Shown piece after piece: positions 38,453 to 48,173 of a stretch of DNA of 64,000 nucleotides (positions within the stretch are counted from its first letter, which is position 1; each line of letters starts with the position of its first letter). Under the pieces are notes generated by a model. The model was given only the letters and a program-made list of their open reading frames with translations, did not search any database and had not been told where the DNA came from. The DNA is taken from NCBI GenBank assembly GCA_965220305.1, contig OZ244817.1:2294001-2358000 (forward strand), in the 5' to 3' direction. The translations under genes and the position numbers were made by a program. This DNA is from G965220305 sp965220305 (GTDB lineage: Bacteria > Chloroflexota > Dehalococcoidia > Lucifugimonadales > UBA3495).

Positions 38453-39872
38453 GTAACTGTTCAGAGTTGAGGGGAAATCAGGAGCCTGCGGCATTCCAGG
38501 AGGGGATTGAGGCCCCGGGCCCGCCAGGTGCCAAAGAGAGATGCCAAGGTCATTTTGCTGTCGCTGCCCGCTTCCGAGCGGGTGCCGCCGCTGATTTTAC
38601 GGCTGATCACCAGGTGGCGCAGGCTCCGTTCCGCGGCGTTGTTGTCAGATGGCGTCTCCGGGTGGGAAACGAAGACGAACAACTCCTTGATGTGCCGCTC
38701 AATCCGCCGGCACAGTTTTCCCTGGACGGCCAGCGGGTCCTCCAGGAAAGGGCGGCACAGCCCAAGCAACCGCCTTTCCAGCGTCAACTGCTCCCGTGAG
38801 GAACAGCCCCCGGCCGCCGCCCAACCCACGGCCTTGGCGTAGAGCCGTTGCACTCTCCGGGCCCACCGGACAAGACCGGCGTCTTCTGGGTACAGCGCCT
38901 TCAGTTTGTGGATGTCCCGCAACAGATGGGCCCAGCACCGCTGTTTCAAGCCGGGGTAGTGGTGGTAGGCCACGTAGAAGTCGCTCACCAGAATCCCGCC
39001 GAAGGACTCGCCCAGGACCTCGTCCACCACCGCCCCGCCCCGGCCCCGGCGCAGGAAGTACCGCTCCGTGGACGTGCTGAAGGTCCAAACGTAGCCGTTG
39101 ACTCCGTTCTCCCGCCAGCCCGTCTCATCAGCGTGGACCACCGGGCTGCTGCGGATGCGTTCCAGCGCTTCCGCTACGGCCGGCCGGGCCTGCTGCGCCA
39201 CTTGATGAACAACACGGACGATGGCCCCAACGCTCAGTTTCAACTGATGCAACGTTCGCAGATACCATTGGATTGTCCTTACCGGCAGCCGCCCCTCTTC
39301 CCGCAGGGTCACTATCAGGCTTACCAGGTTGGCCCCCAAGGGCTGGCGGCCCGCGGCCAGCCCTTTCAGAGGGTCCCGGGGCAGCCGCCGTTTCCGGCAC
39401 AACGGACATATCCGGGCTATGAATACGTGCTCTGTGACTTCCGCCGGGACTGCCGGAATGTCTATGATCTCCCGGGTCCGCTGCGCCCATCCCCCGGTCA
39501 GGGCAGTATGACATTCGGGGCAAGACTCCGGGGCGTGGACCACCCGTCCAGTGGGTTCCATCCGCGGTCGGGCAAAGCCGTGCTGACGCTTCTTGCGCGG
39601 CTTCTTCTCCGCCGCCGGCTTCTTGCGCCTGGCGGCAGGCTTATGCCCCGGCATCCTGGCCCCCGGTCCGCCGCCGGACAGGCGGGCCTCCAGGCTTTCG
39701 ACCCGCTGCCTCAGTTCCGCGATAATCTCCAGCAGCGTCTCCCGGCTCGCCTGGTCCAAGTCCAATTCCGCTTCCATTGTTCTCTTATGCCACAATCGCA
39801 CCCCGGACGCCAGCGTTTTTCCGCCCAGCAAGAAAATTCAGCATATTCGCCTCATCAAGTCTGAACAGTTAC
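38453..39872 (-). mobile_element. IS66-family insertion sequence (1420 bp), 8-bp target duplication
   Basis: GCAAAATC is duplicated at 38445-38452 and 39873-39880, the 8-bp duplication expected for IS66. The ends read GTAACTGTTCAGAGTTGA and (reverse complement) GTAACTGTTCAGACTTGA. Only the tnpC-type gene is present; tnpA and tnpB are absent, as in single-gene ISBst12-like members. Confidence 0.85.
38461..39777 (-). CDS. IS66-family transposase
   Basis: 438 residues from the ATG at 39777, where a leucine-zipper-like coiled coil begins (LLEIIAELRQRVESLEARL). A basic region is followed by a zinc-finger (CPECHTALTGGW and CPLCRKRRLP). The DDE domain shows VVHADETGWRENG, SDFYVAYHHYPGLKQRCWAH and the Glu in SDNNAAERSLRHLVISRKIS. 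It is intact, so the element may be active. Confidence 0.9.
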   Translation of the reverse strand: MEAELDLDQASRETLLEIIAELRQRVESLEARLSGGGPGARMPGHKPAARRKKPAAEKKPRKKRQHGFARPRMEPTGRVVHAPESCPECHTALTGGWAQRTREIIDIPAVPAEVTEHVFIARICPLCRKRRLPRDPLKGLAAGRQPLGANLVSLIVTLREEGRLPVRTIQWYLRTLHQLKLSVGAIVRVVHQVAQQARPAVAEALERIRSSPVVHADETGWRENGVNGYVWTFSTSTERYFLRRGRGGAVVDEVLGESFGGILVSDFYVAYHHYPGLKQRCWAHLLRDIHKLKALYPEDAGLVRWARRVQRLYAKAVGWAAAGGCSSREQLTLERRLLGLCRPFLEDPLAVQGKLCRRIERHIKELFVFVSHPETPSDNNAAERSLRHLVISRKISGGTRSEAGSDSKMTLASLFGTWRARGLNPLLECRRLLISPQL

Positions 39873-39985
39873 GCAAAATCCCCAGGTTGGTATACCCCAT
39901 AAGAAACTGGTATACTGACTTTTAACCTGAATGAGGTACTGGGCCAGTGGCTGGAAGAACCCGTGCTGGTCAGCCTGGCGCACCT

Positions 39986-40549
39986 ATGTCGGACCCTGGG
40001 CAGGAAGATTCTACCTCGCTGCCTGCGCCTACCAACGTCTTGTCTTCCCCGGTGTTGGTTCTCAACCTCAACTACGTTCCGGTGAACGTCTGCACCGCCC
40101 GCCGCGCCATCATTCTGGTCAGCAAGGGCAAGGCGGAAATGCTGGAAAACCACCGGGGCGAAGTTCACACCGTCGTGGCCGTTTTTGACGTTCCCTCCAT
40201 CATCCGCCTGGTCTACCTGGTGAAGCGCCCCTACGCTCCCCGCAAGCTCTCCAAGAAGGAGATATTCCTGCGGGACCATTACACCTGCCAGTACTGCGGA
40301 AACAAGACCCAGAACCTCACCTTGGACCATGTCGTTCCCCGTCGACAGCACGGGGCCCACACCTGGGAGAACGTGGTGGCCGCGTGTTCCAAGTGCAACC
40401 TGCGGAAAGCGGGCCGTACCCCGGAGGAGGCCAACATGCGGTTGGACAAGGAACCCCGAGCCCCCCAACCCAACCCCTACCGAATGCTGCAGAACCGGAT
40501 GATCCTGGAAGAGTGGCGTCCCTACGTGCCCTGGACCGCCACGGGCTAG
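39986..40549 (+). CDS. HNH endonuclease family protein
   Basis: 187 residues from Met at 39986; the frame opens 13 codons earlier. The C-terminal HNH domain has two zinc CxxC pairs (YTCQYCGNK and ACSKCNLRKAG) around LTLDHVVPRRQHGAHTWENV, with the H-N-H residues in place. The N-terminus SPVLVLNLNYVPVNVCTARR is that of the widespread chromosomal HNH family found in actinobacteria, cyanobacteria and Chloroflexota. It may act in DNA repair or recombination. It is not evidently part of a restriction system. Confidence 0.85.
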   Translation: MSDPGQEDSTSLPAPTNVLSSPVLVLNLNYVPVNVCTARRAIILVSKGKAEMLENHRGEVHTVVAVFDVPSIIRLVYLVKRPYAPRKLSKKEIFLRDHYTCQYCGNKTQNLTLDHVVPRRQHGAHTWENVVAACSKCNLRKAGRTPEEANMRLDKEPRAPQPNPYRMLQNRMILEEWRPYVPWTATG

Positions 40550-40684
40550 CCCCTCTCTAACTCTCCCTCCAAAGGGGGAGATGACCGGCTCCTCCCCCAC
40601 TTCCCCAAGGATTCCCGCTTTCGCGGGAATGACGGGTAGGGCGGGCCGTAGGAAGAATCAGCCCCTTCCGCCGCTTCATGTCCG

Positions 40685-41701
40685 TTAGGAAGCGCCGGGC
40701 AGGTTCAACATCAGGACTTCCAGGGCCAAGCGGGGGTTGGCGTTGTATTCCAGGGCCTCCAGGGTCTGTTGCAGCCCCTTGACCGTCGCCACCACCTGAG
40801 ATGTGGACAACCGGCTGGCCTGTAGGCGCAATTGCGATAGCTGGTCCTGGTTCTGCACGTACTCCTCGGTAGACTCCTTGACCAGCAGCAGGTCCCGCCA
40901 CCACCGCAGCCACAGGTACAGTAGCTCCCGCACCGGCTCCCGGTCACGGGAGAACTGGCCGGCCAGCTCGTTGGCGTAGCTGAAGCGTATGTCCAGCCCC
41001 GACTGGCAGGTATCCTGAATTCGCGCCAGGTCGGCCTCCCACTGGGACAACACCTGGGGGTCGTCGCAGGCGTTGATGGCCCAGCCCATGCACCCCCGGG
41101 AGAGGCGGCCCAACCTCTCGGCGGTCTCCGGGTCAGCCTGCCGGTCGGCCACCAGCTTTTCCACTATTTGGCCCTTGGGTACGGGCAGCAACGCCAGGCG
41201 GCGGCAGCGGGACCGGATGGTGGGCAGCAAGGCGTCCTCGTCGGTGGTCAGCAGCAGGATTAAGACCTGGGGCGGCGGCTCTTCCAGGGTCTTCAGCAGG
41301 GCGTTGGCGGCTTCTTCGCTCATCAGTTGGGCGCCGTCGAATATCAACACGCTGCAGGGGCCCTCGTAGGACTTGAGGTTGAGGTGGTGCAGGGCCTCTT
41401 TAACGTCGTCGATGCCGATGACGGTGCGGGTGGGGCCGCCCTCTTCGCTCCGCCCCACGCCGATGGTCCGCACGTCGGCGTGGTGGCCCTGGGCGATGCG
41501 GCTACACTGGATGCAGGCCCCGCAGGGAACTCCGGGCCCTTCCAGGCAGTTGACCCCCTGGGCCAGTTGTTTGGCCAAGGTCATCTTGCCCACGTGGGGC
41601 GGGCCTACCAGCAGGTAGGCGTGGGCCAGCCGGCCCTGCTTCAGGCTGGGCTCAAGCTGCCTGAGAATGTGGTCCTGTCCGTAAACTTGCCACACCACCA
41701 A
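40685..41701 (-). CDS. holB: DNA polymerase III delta' subunit (clamp loader)
   Basis: 338 residues. An AAA+ domain with YLLVGPPHVGKMTLAKQLAQ (P-loop), a Cys-rich zinc site (CLEGPGVPCGACIQC), SEEAANALLKTLEEPPP and TTDEDALLPTIRSRCRRL (SRC motif). It is shorter than DnaX and lacks a clear DE-box catalytic Glu context, so delta' fits better than tau/gamma. It loads the sliding clamp on DNA. Confidence 0.88.
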   Translation of the reverse strand: MVVWQVYGQDHILRQLEPSLKQGRLAHAYLLVGPPHVGKMTLAKQLAQGVNCLEGPGVPCGACIQCSRIAQGHHADVRTIGVGRSEEGGPTRTVIGIDDVKEALHHLNLKSYEGPCSVLIFDGAQLMSEEAANALLKTLEEPPPQVLILLLTTDEDALLPTIRSRCRRLALLPVPKGQIVEKLVADRQADPETAERLGRLSRGCMGWAINACDDPQVLSQWEADLARIQDTCQSGLDIRFSYANELAGQFSRDREPVRELLYLWLRWWRDLLLVKESTEEYVQNQDQLSQLRLQASRLSTSQVVATVKGLQQTLEALEYNANPRLALEVLMLNLPGAS

Positions 41702-41712
41702 ACCCGTAGGTA

Positions 41713-41895
41713 TTACCGATTTCTGACGTTAATGCCTGGCTCGAAATCGTCGGCCAGCCAACGGACGAAATTCTCCGCGTGAAGCAGGTACGTACGTTTA
41801 GACTCTGAAGTCAATTCGGTCGCCTCGACAACTTCCTTATACCGCTCAAGGGCGTCCTGGACTGCGGTTAAGGTGTCCTGGCCCACTTTCGGCAT
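41713..41895 (-). CDS. small protein resembling an integrase core-binding domain, 60 aa
   Basis: LERYKEVVEATELTSESKRT followed by YLLHAENFVRWLADDFEPG resembles the SAM-like core-binding domain of tyrosine recombinases (the TxxxYxxxxxxFxxWL pattern), but no catalytic domain follows. It lies 11 bp from holB on the same strand. It is a stand-alone small domain or a remnant. Confidence 0.45.
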   Translation of the reverse strand: MPKVGQDTLTAVQDALERYKEVVEATELTSESKRTYLLHAENFVRWLADDFEPGINVRNR

Positions 41896-41921
41896 GAGGC
41901 CCTCCGAGGGATGGGAATTGG

Positions 41922-42284
41922 CTAGATAGGTCTGGCCCGATATACCTTTGGCAGCAGCTTCCCTTCTGCTGGGTCTACTGTTAAATTGAAAATTTCCAGG
42001 GTAGTCGCCCCTAGTAGATATTCGTTGTCAGGGCCAAAGATAACCGGACAATACCGTTCCGGCGCGTTAATACTGTTAATGCCAAAACGTGCCATGCCAT
42101 AGTCATATTCCACCTGACGCCCGTCGGCAAGAGTATACCTAAGTCTTTCCAAAGGCGTTACATTGAGTTGAATTAGCAAGGATTCAGGTATCATCGAATG
42201 GATGGAGCCGGTATCAACCATTGCAGTTACCGGGACCATATTATCGGCGCCGCCTACATTGACGCTGACCTCAAACGTTCCCAC
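41922..42284 (-). CDS. clan AA retropepsin-like aspartic protease, 120 aa
   Basis: The GTG start at 42284 follows AGGAGG. TAMVDTGSIHSMIPESLLIQ holds the D-T-G active site of single-domain retroviral-type aspartic proteases. YTLADGRQVEYDYGMARFGI and FGPDNEYLLGATTLEIFNL give the flap and the hydrophobic-G-A/N fold element (LLGATTLE). Such proteins act as homodimers. A paralogue is at 61282-61638. A stand-alone bacterial family (gag-polyprotein aspartyl protease-like) is known but poorly characterised. Confidence 0.7.
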   Translation of the reverse strand: MGTFEVSVNVGGADNMVPVTAMVDTGSIHSMIPESLLIQLNVTPLERLRYTLADGRQVEYDYGMARFGINSINAPERYCPVIFGPDNEYLLGATTLEIFNLTVDPAEGKLLPKVYRARPI

Positions 42285-42310
42285 ATTACACCTCCTGATG
42301 GACCGCGCCC

Positions 42311-43618
42311 CTACACCGTGTCGCACAGCATCAGGTCCTGGTAGCTCTCCCGGCGGCGGATTACCCGGCTGCGGCCCTCGCCCACCAGCACCATCGGGGG
42401 CCGGGGGTTCAGGTTGTAGTTGCTGGCCATGGAGGGGCAGTAGGCCCCGGCGGCGGGAATGGCGATGATGTCCCCCGGTTCCGCCGTGGGCAGCATTATA
42501 TCCGAAGCCAGCACGTCGCCAGACTCGCAATACTTGCCGGCAATGGTCACTTTCTCCCCCGGCGGCTCGTTGACCTTGCCCGCCGACAGCACCTCGTAGG
42601 CCGCCTGGTACAGGGCCGGGCGGATGTTGTCGCCCATGCCGCCGTCCACGCTGACGTACTTGCGGACGCCGGGGATGTCCTTGATGGCTCCTATGCTATA
42701 CAAGGCGACGCCGGCCGGGCCAATGATGGAGCGCCCCGGCTCCACCACCAACTGGGGAATCGCCAGTCCCAACTCGCTGCAGGTGGCGGTCAACGTGGAG
42801 ACGATGGCCTCGGCATACTCGCCGATGGTGGGCGGCTGTTGGTCCTCGGTATAGGCGATGGCGAACCCGCCCCCGGGGCTGAACTCCTGAAGCTCCAGGC
42901 CCTCCTCCCGGAACTGAGCGGCGAACCGCAGCACCAGGTCGGTGGCGGCCTGGTAGGGCTCCAGCTCGAAGATGGGAGACCCCAGGTGGAAATGCAAGCC
43001 CCGCAGTTTCAGGTTGGGCGCGGCCAGAGCCTGGCGCACCGCACCGGCGGCGTGGCCCGTCTGGATGGAGAAGCCGAACTTGGAGTCGATGATGCCGGTG
43101 GTGGTGTAGGCGTGGGTATGGGGGTCGATGCCCGGCGACACCCTAATGAGGATGTCCTGCACCTTCCCGGCGGCGGCGGCGATGCGGTCCAACAGCTCCA
43201 ACTCGTGGAAGCTGTCCACCACCACCCGGCCCAGGCCGTGCTCCACCGCCTCGGTCAATTCCTCGCCGGTCTTGTTGTTGCCGTGGAAGTAGACCTTCTC
43301 CAGGGGAAAATCAGCGGCCCGGGCCACCGCCAATTCACCGCCGGAAACCACGTCCAACCCCAGTCCCTCTTCGTCGAACAGGCGGGCCAGGGCCGGGTTG
43401 ATGTAGGCCTTGGAAGCGTACAAGACCCTGACGTCGGGGCAACGCTGGCCGAACTCCTGGACAAAGCTGCGGCAACGGTTGCGCAGGGTTGCCTCGTCCA
43501 GCAGGTATACCGGGGTGCCGTGCTCCTGGGCCAGGTCCAGGGTGTTGCAACCGCCGATGACCAGTTGGCCCTGGGGATTGACGTTGGCGGTGTCGGGGAA
43601 AACGTGTTGGGGGAACAT
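42311..43618 (-). CDS. lysA: diaminopimelate decarboxylase
   Basis: 435 residues. Alanine-racemase-like PLP barrel with the PLP Lys in VLYASKAYINPALARLFDEE. Further motifs are GLDVVSGGELAVARAADFPL, FHGNNKTGEELTEAVEHGLG, SIDPHTH-like GIDPHTHAYTTTGIIDSKFG and CESGDVLASDIMLP with the catalytic Cys. It converts meso-DAP to lysine, the last pathway step. It is separated from dapA and asd. Confidence 0.95.
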   Translation of the reverse strand: MFPQHVFPDTANVNPQGQLVIGGCNTLDLAQEHGTPVYLLDEATLRNRCRSFVQEFGQRCPDVRVLYASKAYINPALARLFDEEGLGLDVVSGGELAVARAADFPLEKVYFHGNNKTGEELTEAVEHGLGRVVVDSFHELELLDRIAAAAGKVQDILIRVSPGIDPHTHAYTTTGIIDSKFGFSIQTGHAAGAVRQALAAPNLKLRGLHFHLGSPIFELEPYQAATDLVLRFAAQFREEGLELQEFSPGGGFAIAYTEDQQPPTIGEYAEAIVSTLTATCSELGLAIPQLVVEPGRSIIGPAGVALYSIGAIKDIPGVRKYVSVDGGMGDNIRPALYQAAYEVLSAGKVNEPPGEKVTIAGKYCESGDVLASDIMLPTAEPGDIIAIPAAGAYCPSMASNYNLNPRPPMVLVGEGRSRVIRRRESYQDLMLCDTV

Positions 43619-43729
43619 TTGCGGACCTCTTTGTGGGAATTAGTTGGCAAGAGGTATGATAGCCGGGAGGGGGTGGAGGCGCAACCGGGCGATGGAGTGG
43701 ACCTGACGGTGAGATACGAGCTGACTGCT

Positions 43730-44155
43730 CTATGGCGCTTCTTGGGGCCAAGGGTTGGTGATTTCCACATCCATACCTTCAAAGTCTCTGCTGTTCCGCG
43801 TCACCACACGTAGGTCATGGGCCTTCGCCGTCCCAGCTATTAGTGCATCTTCCGAATGCACGGTCCGACCGGACCGTTGGGCTTCTGCCCGGAGCGTGGC
43901 GGCCGTCTCCGCCTCGGTGCGCCCCAGTCCTATGATGCGGTCCTCATACCGGTCCATCATTGCCTCCAGGAGTACCCGCAATTGTTCGCGGCGGCGCCCC
44001 TGGGGCAGCAGTTGCACGCCGAGGGCCAACTCGTGAACTACGATGGCGGACAGCCAGAAGTCCTGTTGTTCGTTTAAGAAGGCGACCACATGGGGTTCGG
44101 GTGTATCTCTCATCAACTCCGAAATCACGTTGGTGTCTAGGAGAAAGCCGCTCAC
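43730..44155 (-). CDS. VapC/FitB-like PIN toxin
   Basis: 141 residues. FLLDTNVISELMRDTPEPHV (first Asp), SAIVVHELALGVQLLP (Glu), HSEDALIAGTAKAHDLRVVT (Asp) and NSRDFEGMDVEITNPW (last Asp) complete the PIN active site and match the FitB/VapC subgroup. It overlaps the upstream gene, which ends in an antitoxin-like tail, by 4 bp (ATGA). Confidence 0.88.
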   Translation of the reverse strand: MSGFLLDTNVISELMRDTPEPHVVAFLNEQQDFWLSAIVVHELALGVQLLPQGRRREQLRVLLEAMMDRYEDRIIGLGRTEAETAATLRAEAQRSGRTVHSEDALIAGTAKAHDLRVVTRNSRDFEGMDVEITNPWPQEAP

Positions 44156-45132
44156 CTACTCTCCCCGTCATGGAACGGAATCTCCCGTCTCGACTCACGG
44201 CGGCTGGGGATTTCGAGATTTGCTCCCCGGGGCATGTTTTCAACCAACCACTGGCCGAGGGGCTGACGGGGCGTCGTTCGAGCCTGCCAAAATTCTTGCA
44301 TCTCTATTTGAAGCTGCATCAGTTCCTGCCCGCGCCTCCGTAGTTCATCTCGGACCCTCGGGTCATCTGTTGCGATGCCATAGATTTCTTTGAATCCGCT
44401 CAAGTCAACCGACCCAATTTGTTTCAGTGCATTTTCAGCCGCCGACGTGATACGCTCCTTCACTGTGTCATCTAAATCAAGCAGAAGAACTGCTGCTAGG
44501 CTAGAATACGCCAGTGGAAGCGCCAACTCATTCAGGCAAACAAGGAAGCCAATCTCTTGAAATCTTGAGCCGGTTGAAGGTACGCCCAAAAGATTGAAAG
44601 ACTGTGGCTCTAGGTCCGGGCTGGGATGTGCTGACCGTGCAGATAACGAGTAGTAGCGCTCGCGGTCAATGGGAGGCGGGAGTTTGGTTAGTCCCTCCAG
44701 CCTACGGCTGACTTCAGCAGGAGCGAAATTTTTCCGGGCCATTTCCCATGATTCTCGCCATTCTGCCAAGGCTGTGCCATCCTTACAAAACAGGACCAAG
44801 ACGTTGGCTATCTCCCCTATACTCCGGCTGAGAAGAAGGGATTCATCATAAAATCCCATTCGCAGCAGGCGCACCGTGGCGCGCCCATTGGATGACACCC
44901 TTCCGCAAAGATACTCAATAGTATGGTCTCCGCCGCTGCACTTCCAGAAGCAGGAACCCATCCGGTCCAGGATTGACAGGACTGTGCCAATCTCTTCAAA
45001 GCAGTCTGGAGCCTTTTCCCCCATACTGGCAATACGGGAGTCGGTTTCGGTTTCGCATCGGTCATCCAGACTCCAAGTGCGATGTAAGAAGTCAACTCCT
45101 TCAGGGAATTCATTCGCTCCGGCCTCAGTCAT
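44152..45132 (-). CDS. DUF5677-like helical protein with C-terminal FitA-type antitoxin tail
   Basis: 326 residues. Residues about 35-270 are a helical domain (FEEIGTVLSILDRMGSCFWK, LLRMGFYDESLLLSRSIGEI) resembling DUF5677-type proteins. The last 45 residues, EFWQARTTPRQPLGQWLVEN then MPRGANLEIPSRRESRREIP, look like the toxin-wrapping tail of FitA-like antitoxins. It overlaps the PIN toxin start by 4 bp. The gene therefore appears to have replaced or extended the usual short antitoxin. Confidence 0.55.
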   Translation of the reverse strand: MTEAGANEFPEGVDFLHRTWSLDDRCETETDSRIASMGEKAPDCFEEIGTVLSILDRMGSCFWKCSGGDHTIEYLCGRVSSNGRATVRLLRMGFYDESLLLSRSIGEIANVLVLFCKDGTALAEWRESWEMARKNFAPAEVSRRLEGLTKLPPPIDRERYYSLSARSAHPSPDLEPQSFNLLGVPSTGSRFQEIGFLVCLNELALPLAYSSLAAVLLLDLDDTVKERITSAAENALKQIGSVDLSGFKEIYGIATDDPRVRDELRRRGQELMQLQIEMQEFWQARTTPRQPLGQWLVENMPRGANLEIPSRRESRREIPFHDGESR

Positions 45133-45340
45133 CCGTGAGCCTCCACAGGCATTCCATGTCAGTCCCAGTCCTAGGGTTAAATGGTATCATATACGCACCC
45201 GGACCGGCCCTTCCCCATCCGTTGACTACCGACATGGCCCCGTATATACTCCCAGCAAATTGGCCCCCTGTTGTCGCCCCCGTTTTCACGGGGGCAGGCT
45301 CCCAAAAATCGCCCAACTCATCCCATTGGGAGGTGTGATA

Positions 45341-45811
<471 letters not shown>

Positions 45812-45814
45812 CGT

Positions 45815-48160
45815 ATGACTACCAGAATATTCGGCTCCGGCATCCGCCGCCGGGAAGACCCCCGGATTATCACCGGGCAGACCTCTTATACCGACGACAT
45901 CAAGCTAAATGGGATGGTTCACGCCGCCATCCTGCGCAGCCCCCACGCCCACGCCCGCATCCAGGGCATCGACACCAGCGCCGCCCAATCTGCCCCCGGC
46001 GTGCTGGCGGTGTACACCGGCGCCGATACCGAGGGGGTGCTCAACCCCATGCCCTGCGCCTGGATAATTCCCGACTCCGACGTTAAGGCCGTGGCCTATC
46101 CACCCCTGGCCCAGAGCGTGGTGCGCTACGTGGGCGACGCCGTGGCCGTGGTGGTGGCCGAGAACCGCTACCAGGCCGAGGACGCCCTGGAGTTGATTGA
46201 CGTTTCCTACGAACCCCTGCCGGTGGTGGTAAACGCCGAGGGAGCGATGCAACCGGGTGCGCCCCAACTGCACGAGGATGCCCCCAACAACCAGGCCTTC
46301 CACTGGGTGGCCGCCGGGGGCGACACCGACGCCGCCTTTGCCGGGGCCGAGGTGGTGGTGCGGGATACCATCATCCAGCAGAAGCTAATCCCCAACGCCA
46401 TCGAGCCTCGCTCGGCCATCGCCAGCTACCTGCCCTCCATGGGCGAGTTGACCCTGTGGAACACCACCCAGAACCCCCATATCGCCCGCTTCGTCACCTG
46501 CCTGGTGACCGGCGTGCCCGAGCACAAGATACGGGTAATCGCCCCCGAGGTGGGCGGCGGGTTCGGCAGCAAAATTGCCGTCTACCCCTGGGAGATGATT
46601 GCCGCCTTCTGCGCCATGCAACTGGGCCGTCCGGTGAAGTGGACCGAGACCCGCACGGAGAACTTCGTGTCCACCACCCACGGTCGGGACCACGTGGAGC
46701 ACGTGGAGATGGCCGCCACCCGCGACGGCAAGATTACGGGAGTTCGCGGCACCGTCTACGCGGCTATGGGGGCCTACCTGTCCACCGCCGGGCCGGGAAT
46801 TCCCACCATCCTGCACGGTCTGATGTATTCCGGCCCCTACGACATTCCCAACATCAAGGCCGACATCTACGGTACCTTCACCAATACCACTCCGGTGGAA
46901 GCCTACCGGGGGGCCGGTCGTCCCGAGGCCACCTTCCTGCTAGAACGCCTGGTGGACCTACTGGCCGTCGAGCTCAATCTGGACCCGGTGGAGCTGCGCC
47001 GGCGCAACCTGATTCCCAAGTTCGAGGACGGCCACGACGTTGCCATTGGTCTGACCTACGACAGCGGCGACTACGAGAAGGCCCTGAACGTTGCCCTGGA
47101 ACACGTCAACTACCAGGAACTACGCCACGAGCAGGCCCACCAGCGGGAGCACGGCCATTACATGGGCATCGGCGTCAGTTGCTACTCGGAAATCTGCGGC
47201 CTGGGCCCTTCCCAGGTGGCCGGGGCGGTGGGCTTCGGCGGCGGCCTCTGGGAGAGCGCCACGGTGCGCTTCTACGCCACCGGCAAGGTAAACGTCTTTG
47301 TGGGGACATCGCCCCACGGCCAGGGGGAGGAAACCACCTTCGCCCAGATTGTGGCCGATGAACTGGGGGTGCCGGTGGACGACGTGGAGTTGATCCACGG
47401 CGATACCGACAATACTCCAATGGGTTGGGGGACCTACGGCAGCCGCACCACCGTGGTGGGCGGCGGCGCGGTGGCCCTGAGCTCCCGCAAGATTAAGGAC
47501 AAGGCCAAGACCCTGGCGGCCCACCTGCTGGAAGCCGCCGAGGCCGACATTGAGTACGAGGACGGCAAGTTCTTTGTGCGGGGGTCTCCCGACCAGAGCC
47601 AGACCATCCAGGACATCGCCCTGATGGCCAACGTCGCCTGGAACATGCCCGAGGGAATGGAGCCAGGGTTGGAGGCCACCGCCTTCTACGACCCGCCCAA
47701 CTTCACCTACCCCTTCGGCACCCACGTGGCGGTGGTCAACATCGACCCGGACAACGGGCACATCGTCCTGGAGCGGTACGTGGCGGTGGACGACTGCGGG
47801 CCTCAGATTAACCCCATGATCGTCGAGGGCCAGGTCCACGGCGGCGTGGTCCAGGGAGCGGGCCAGGCCCTTTGGGAAGGGGCGGTCTATGACGACAACG
47901 GGCAGTTGCTGACCGGCTCCATGATGGACTATGCCCTGCCCCGGGCCCACCTGGTGCCCGACATCGAGGTGCTGTCCACGGAAACGCCGTCGCCCCACAA
48001 CCCCCTGGGGGTCAAGGGCATCGGCGAGACCGGCACCATCGCTTCCACCATAACCATATACAACGCCGTCATCGACGCCCTGAGTCCTCTGGGCGTCACC
48101 AAACTGGACATGCCCCTGACCCCGCAGCGGGTCTGGCAGGCCATTCACCAGCAAGGGTAG
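45815..48160 (+). CDS. molybdopterin-binding large subunit, xanthine dehydrogenase family (CoxL form II-like)
   Basis: 781 residues, normal size. It starts with the IGSGIRRREDPRIITGQTSY-like N-terminus of the family. GGGFGSKIAVYPWEM, the loop VEAYRGAGRPEATFLLERLV and the C-terminal LGVKGIGETGTIASTITIYN with the catalytic Glu are present. The loop is AYRGAGR and not the AYxCSFR of true (form I) CO dehydrogenases, so this is a form II or other hydroxylase of unknown substrate, binding Mo-molybdopterin cytosine dinucleotide. Confidence 0.93.
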   Translation: MTTRIFGSGIRRREDPRIITGQTSYTDDIKLNGMVHAAILRSPHAHARIQGIDTSAAQSAPGVLAVYTGADTEGVLNPMPCAWIIPDSDVKAVAYPPLAQSVVRYVGDAVAVVVAENRYQAEDALELIDVSYEPLPVVVNAEGAMQPGAPQLHEDAPNNQAFHWVAAGGDTDAAFAGAEVVVRDTIIQQKLIPNAIEPRSAIASYLPSMGELTLWNTTQNPHIARFVTCLVTGVPEHKIRVIAPEVGGGFGSKIAVYPWEMIAAFCAMQLGRPVKWTETRTENFVSTTHGRDHVEHVEMAATRDGKITGVRGTVYAAMGAYLSTAGPGIPTILHGLMYSGPYDIPNIKADIYGTFTNTTPVEAYRGAGRPEATFLLERLVDLLAVELNLDPVELRRRNLIPKFEDGHDVAIGLTYDSGDYEKALNVALEHVNYQELRHEQAHQREHGHYMGIGVSCYSEICGLGPSQVAGAVGFGGGLWESATVRFYATGKVNVFVGTSPHGQGEETTFAQIVADELGVPVDDVELIHGDTDNTPMGWGTYGSRTTVVGGGAVALSSRKIKDKAKTLAAHLLEAAEADIEYEDGKFFVRGSPDQSQTIQDIALMANVAWNMPEGMEPGLEATAFYDPPNFTYPFGTHVAVVNIDPDNGHIVLERYVAVDDCGPQINPMIVEGQVHGGVVQGAGQALWEGAVYDDNGQLLTGSMMDYALPRAHLVPDIEVLSTETPSPHNPLGVKGIGETGTIASTITIYNAVIDALSPLGVTKLDMPLTPQRVWQAIHQQG

Positions 48161-48173
48161 AGGGAGGAGCGTC

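Noticed and set aside
38461..39777. IS66 tnpA/tnpB partners
   Set aside because: The element ends within 8 bp of the tnpC stop and about 95 bp of its start, leaving no room for accessory genes.
44876..45340. Long upstream extension of the CoxS-like frame
   Set aside because: Overlaps the antisense DUF/antitoxin gene and lacks any CoxS similarity; GGGAGG before GTG 45341 marks the start.
45815..48160. True aerobic CO dehydrogenase (form I CoxL)
   Set aside because: The active-site loop is AYRGAGR, not AYxCSFR, so CO oxidation is not supported.
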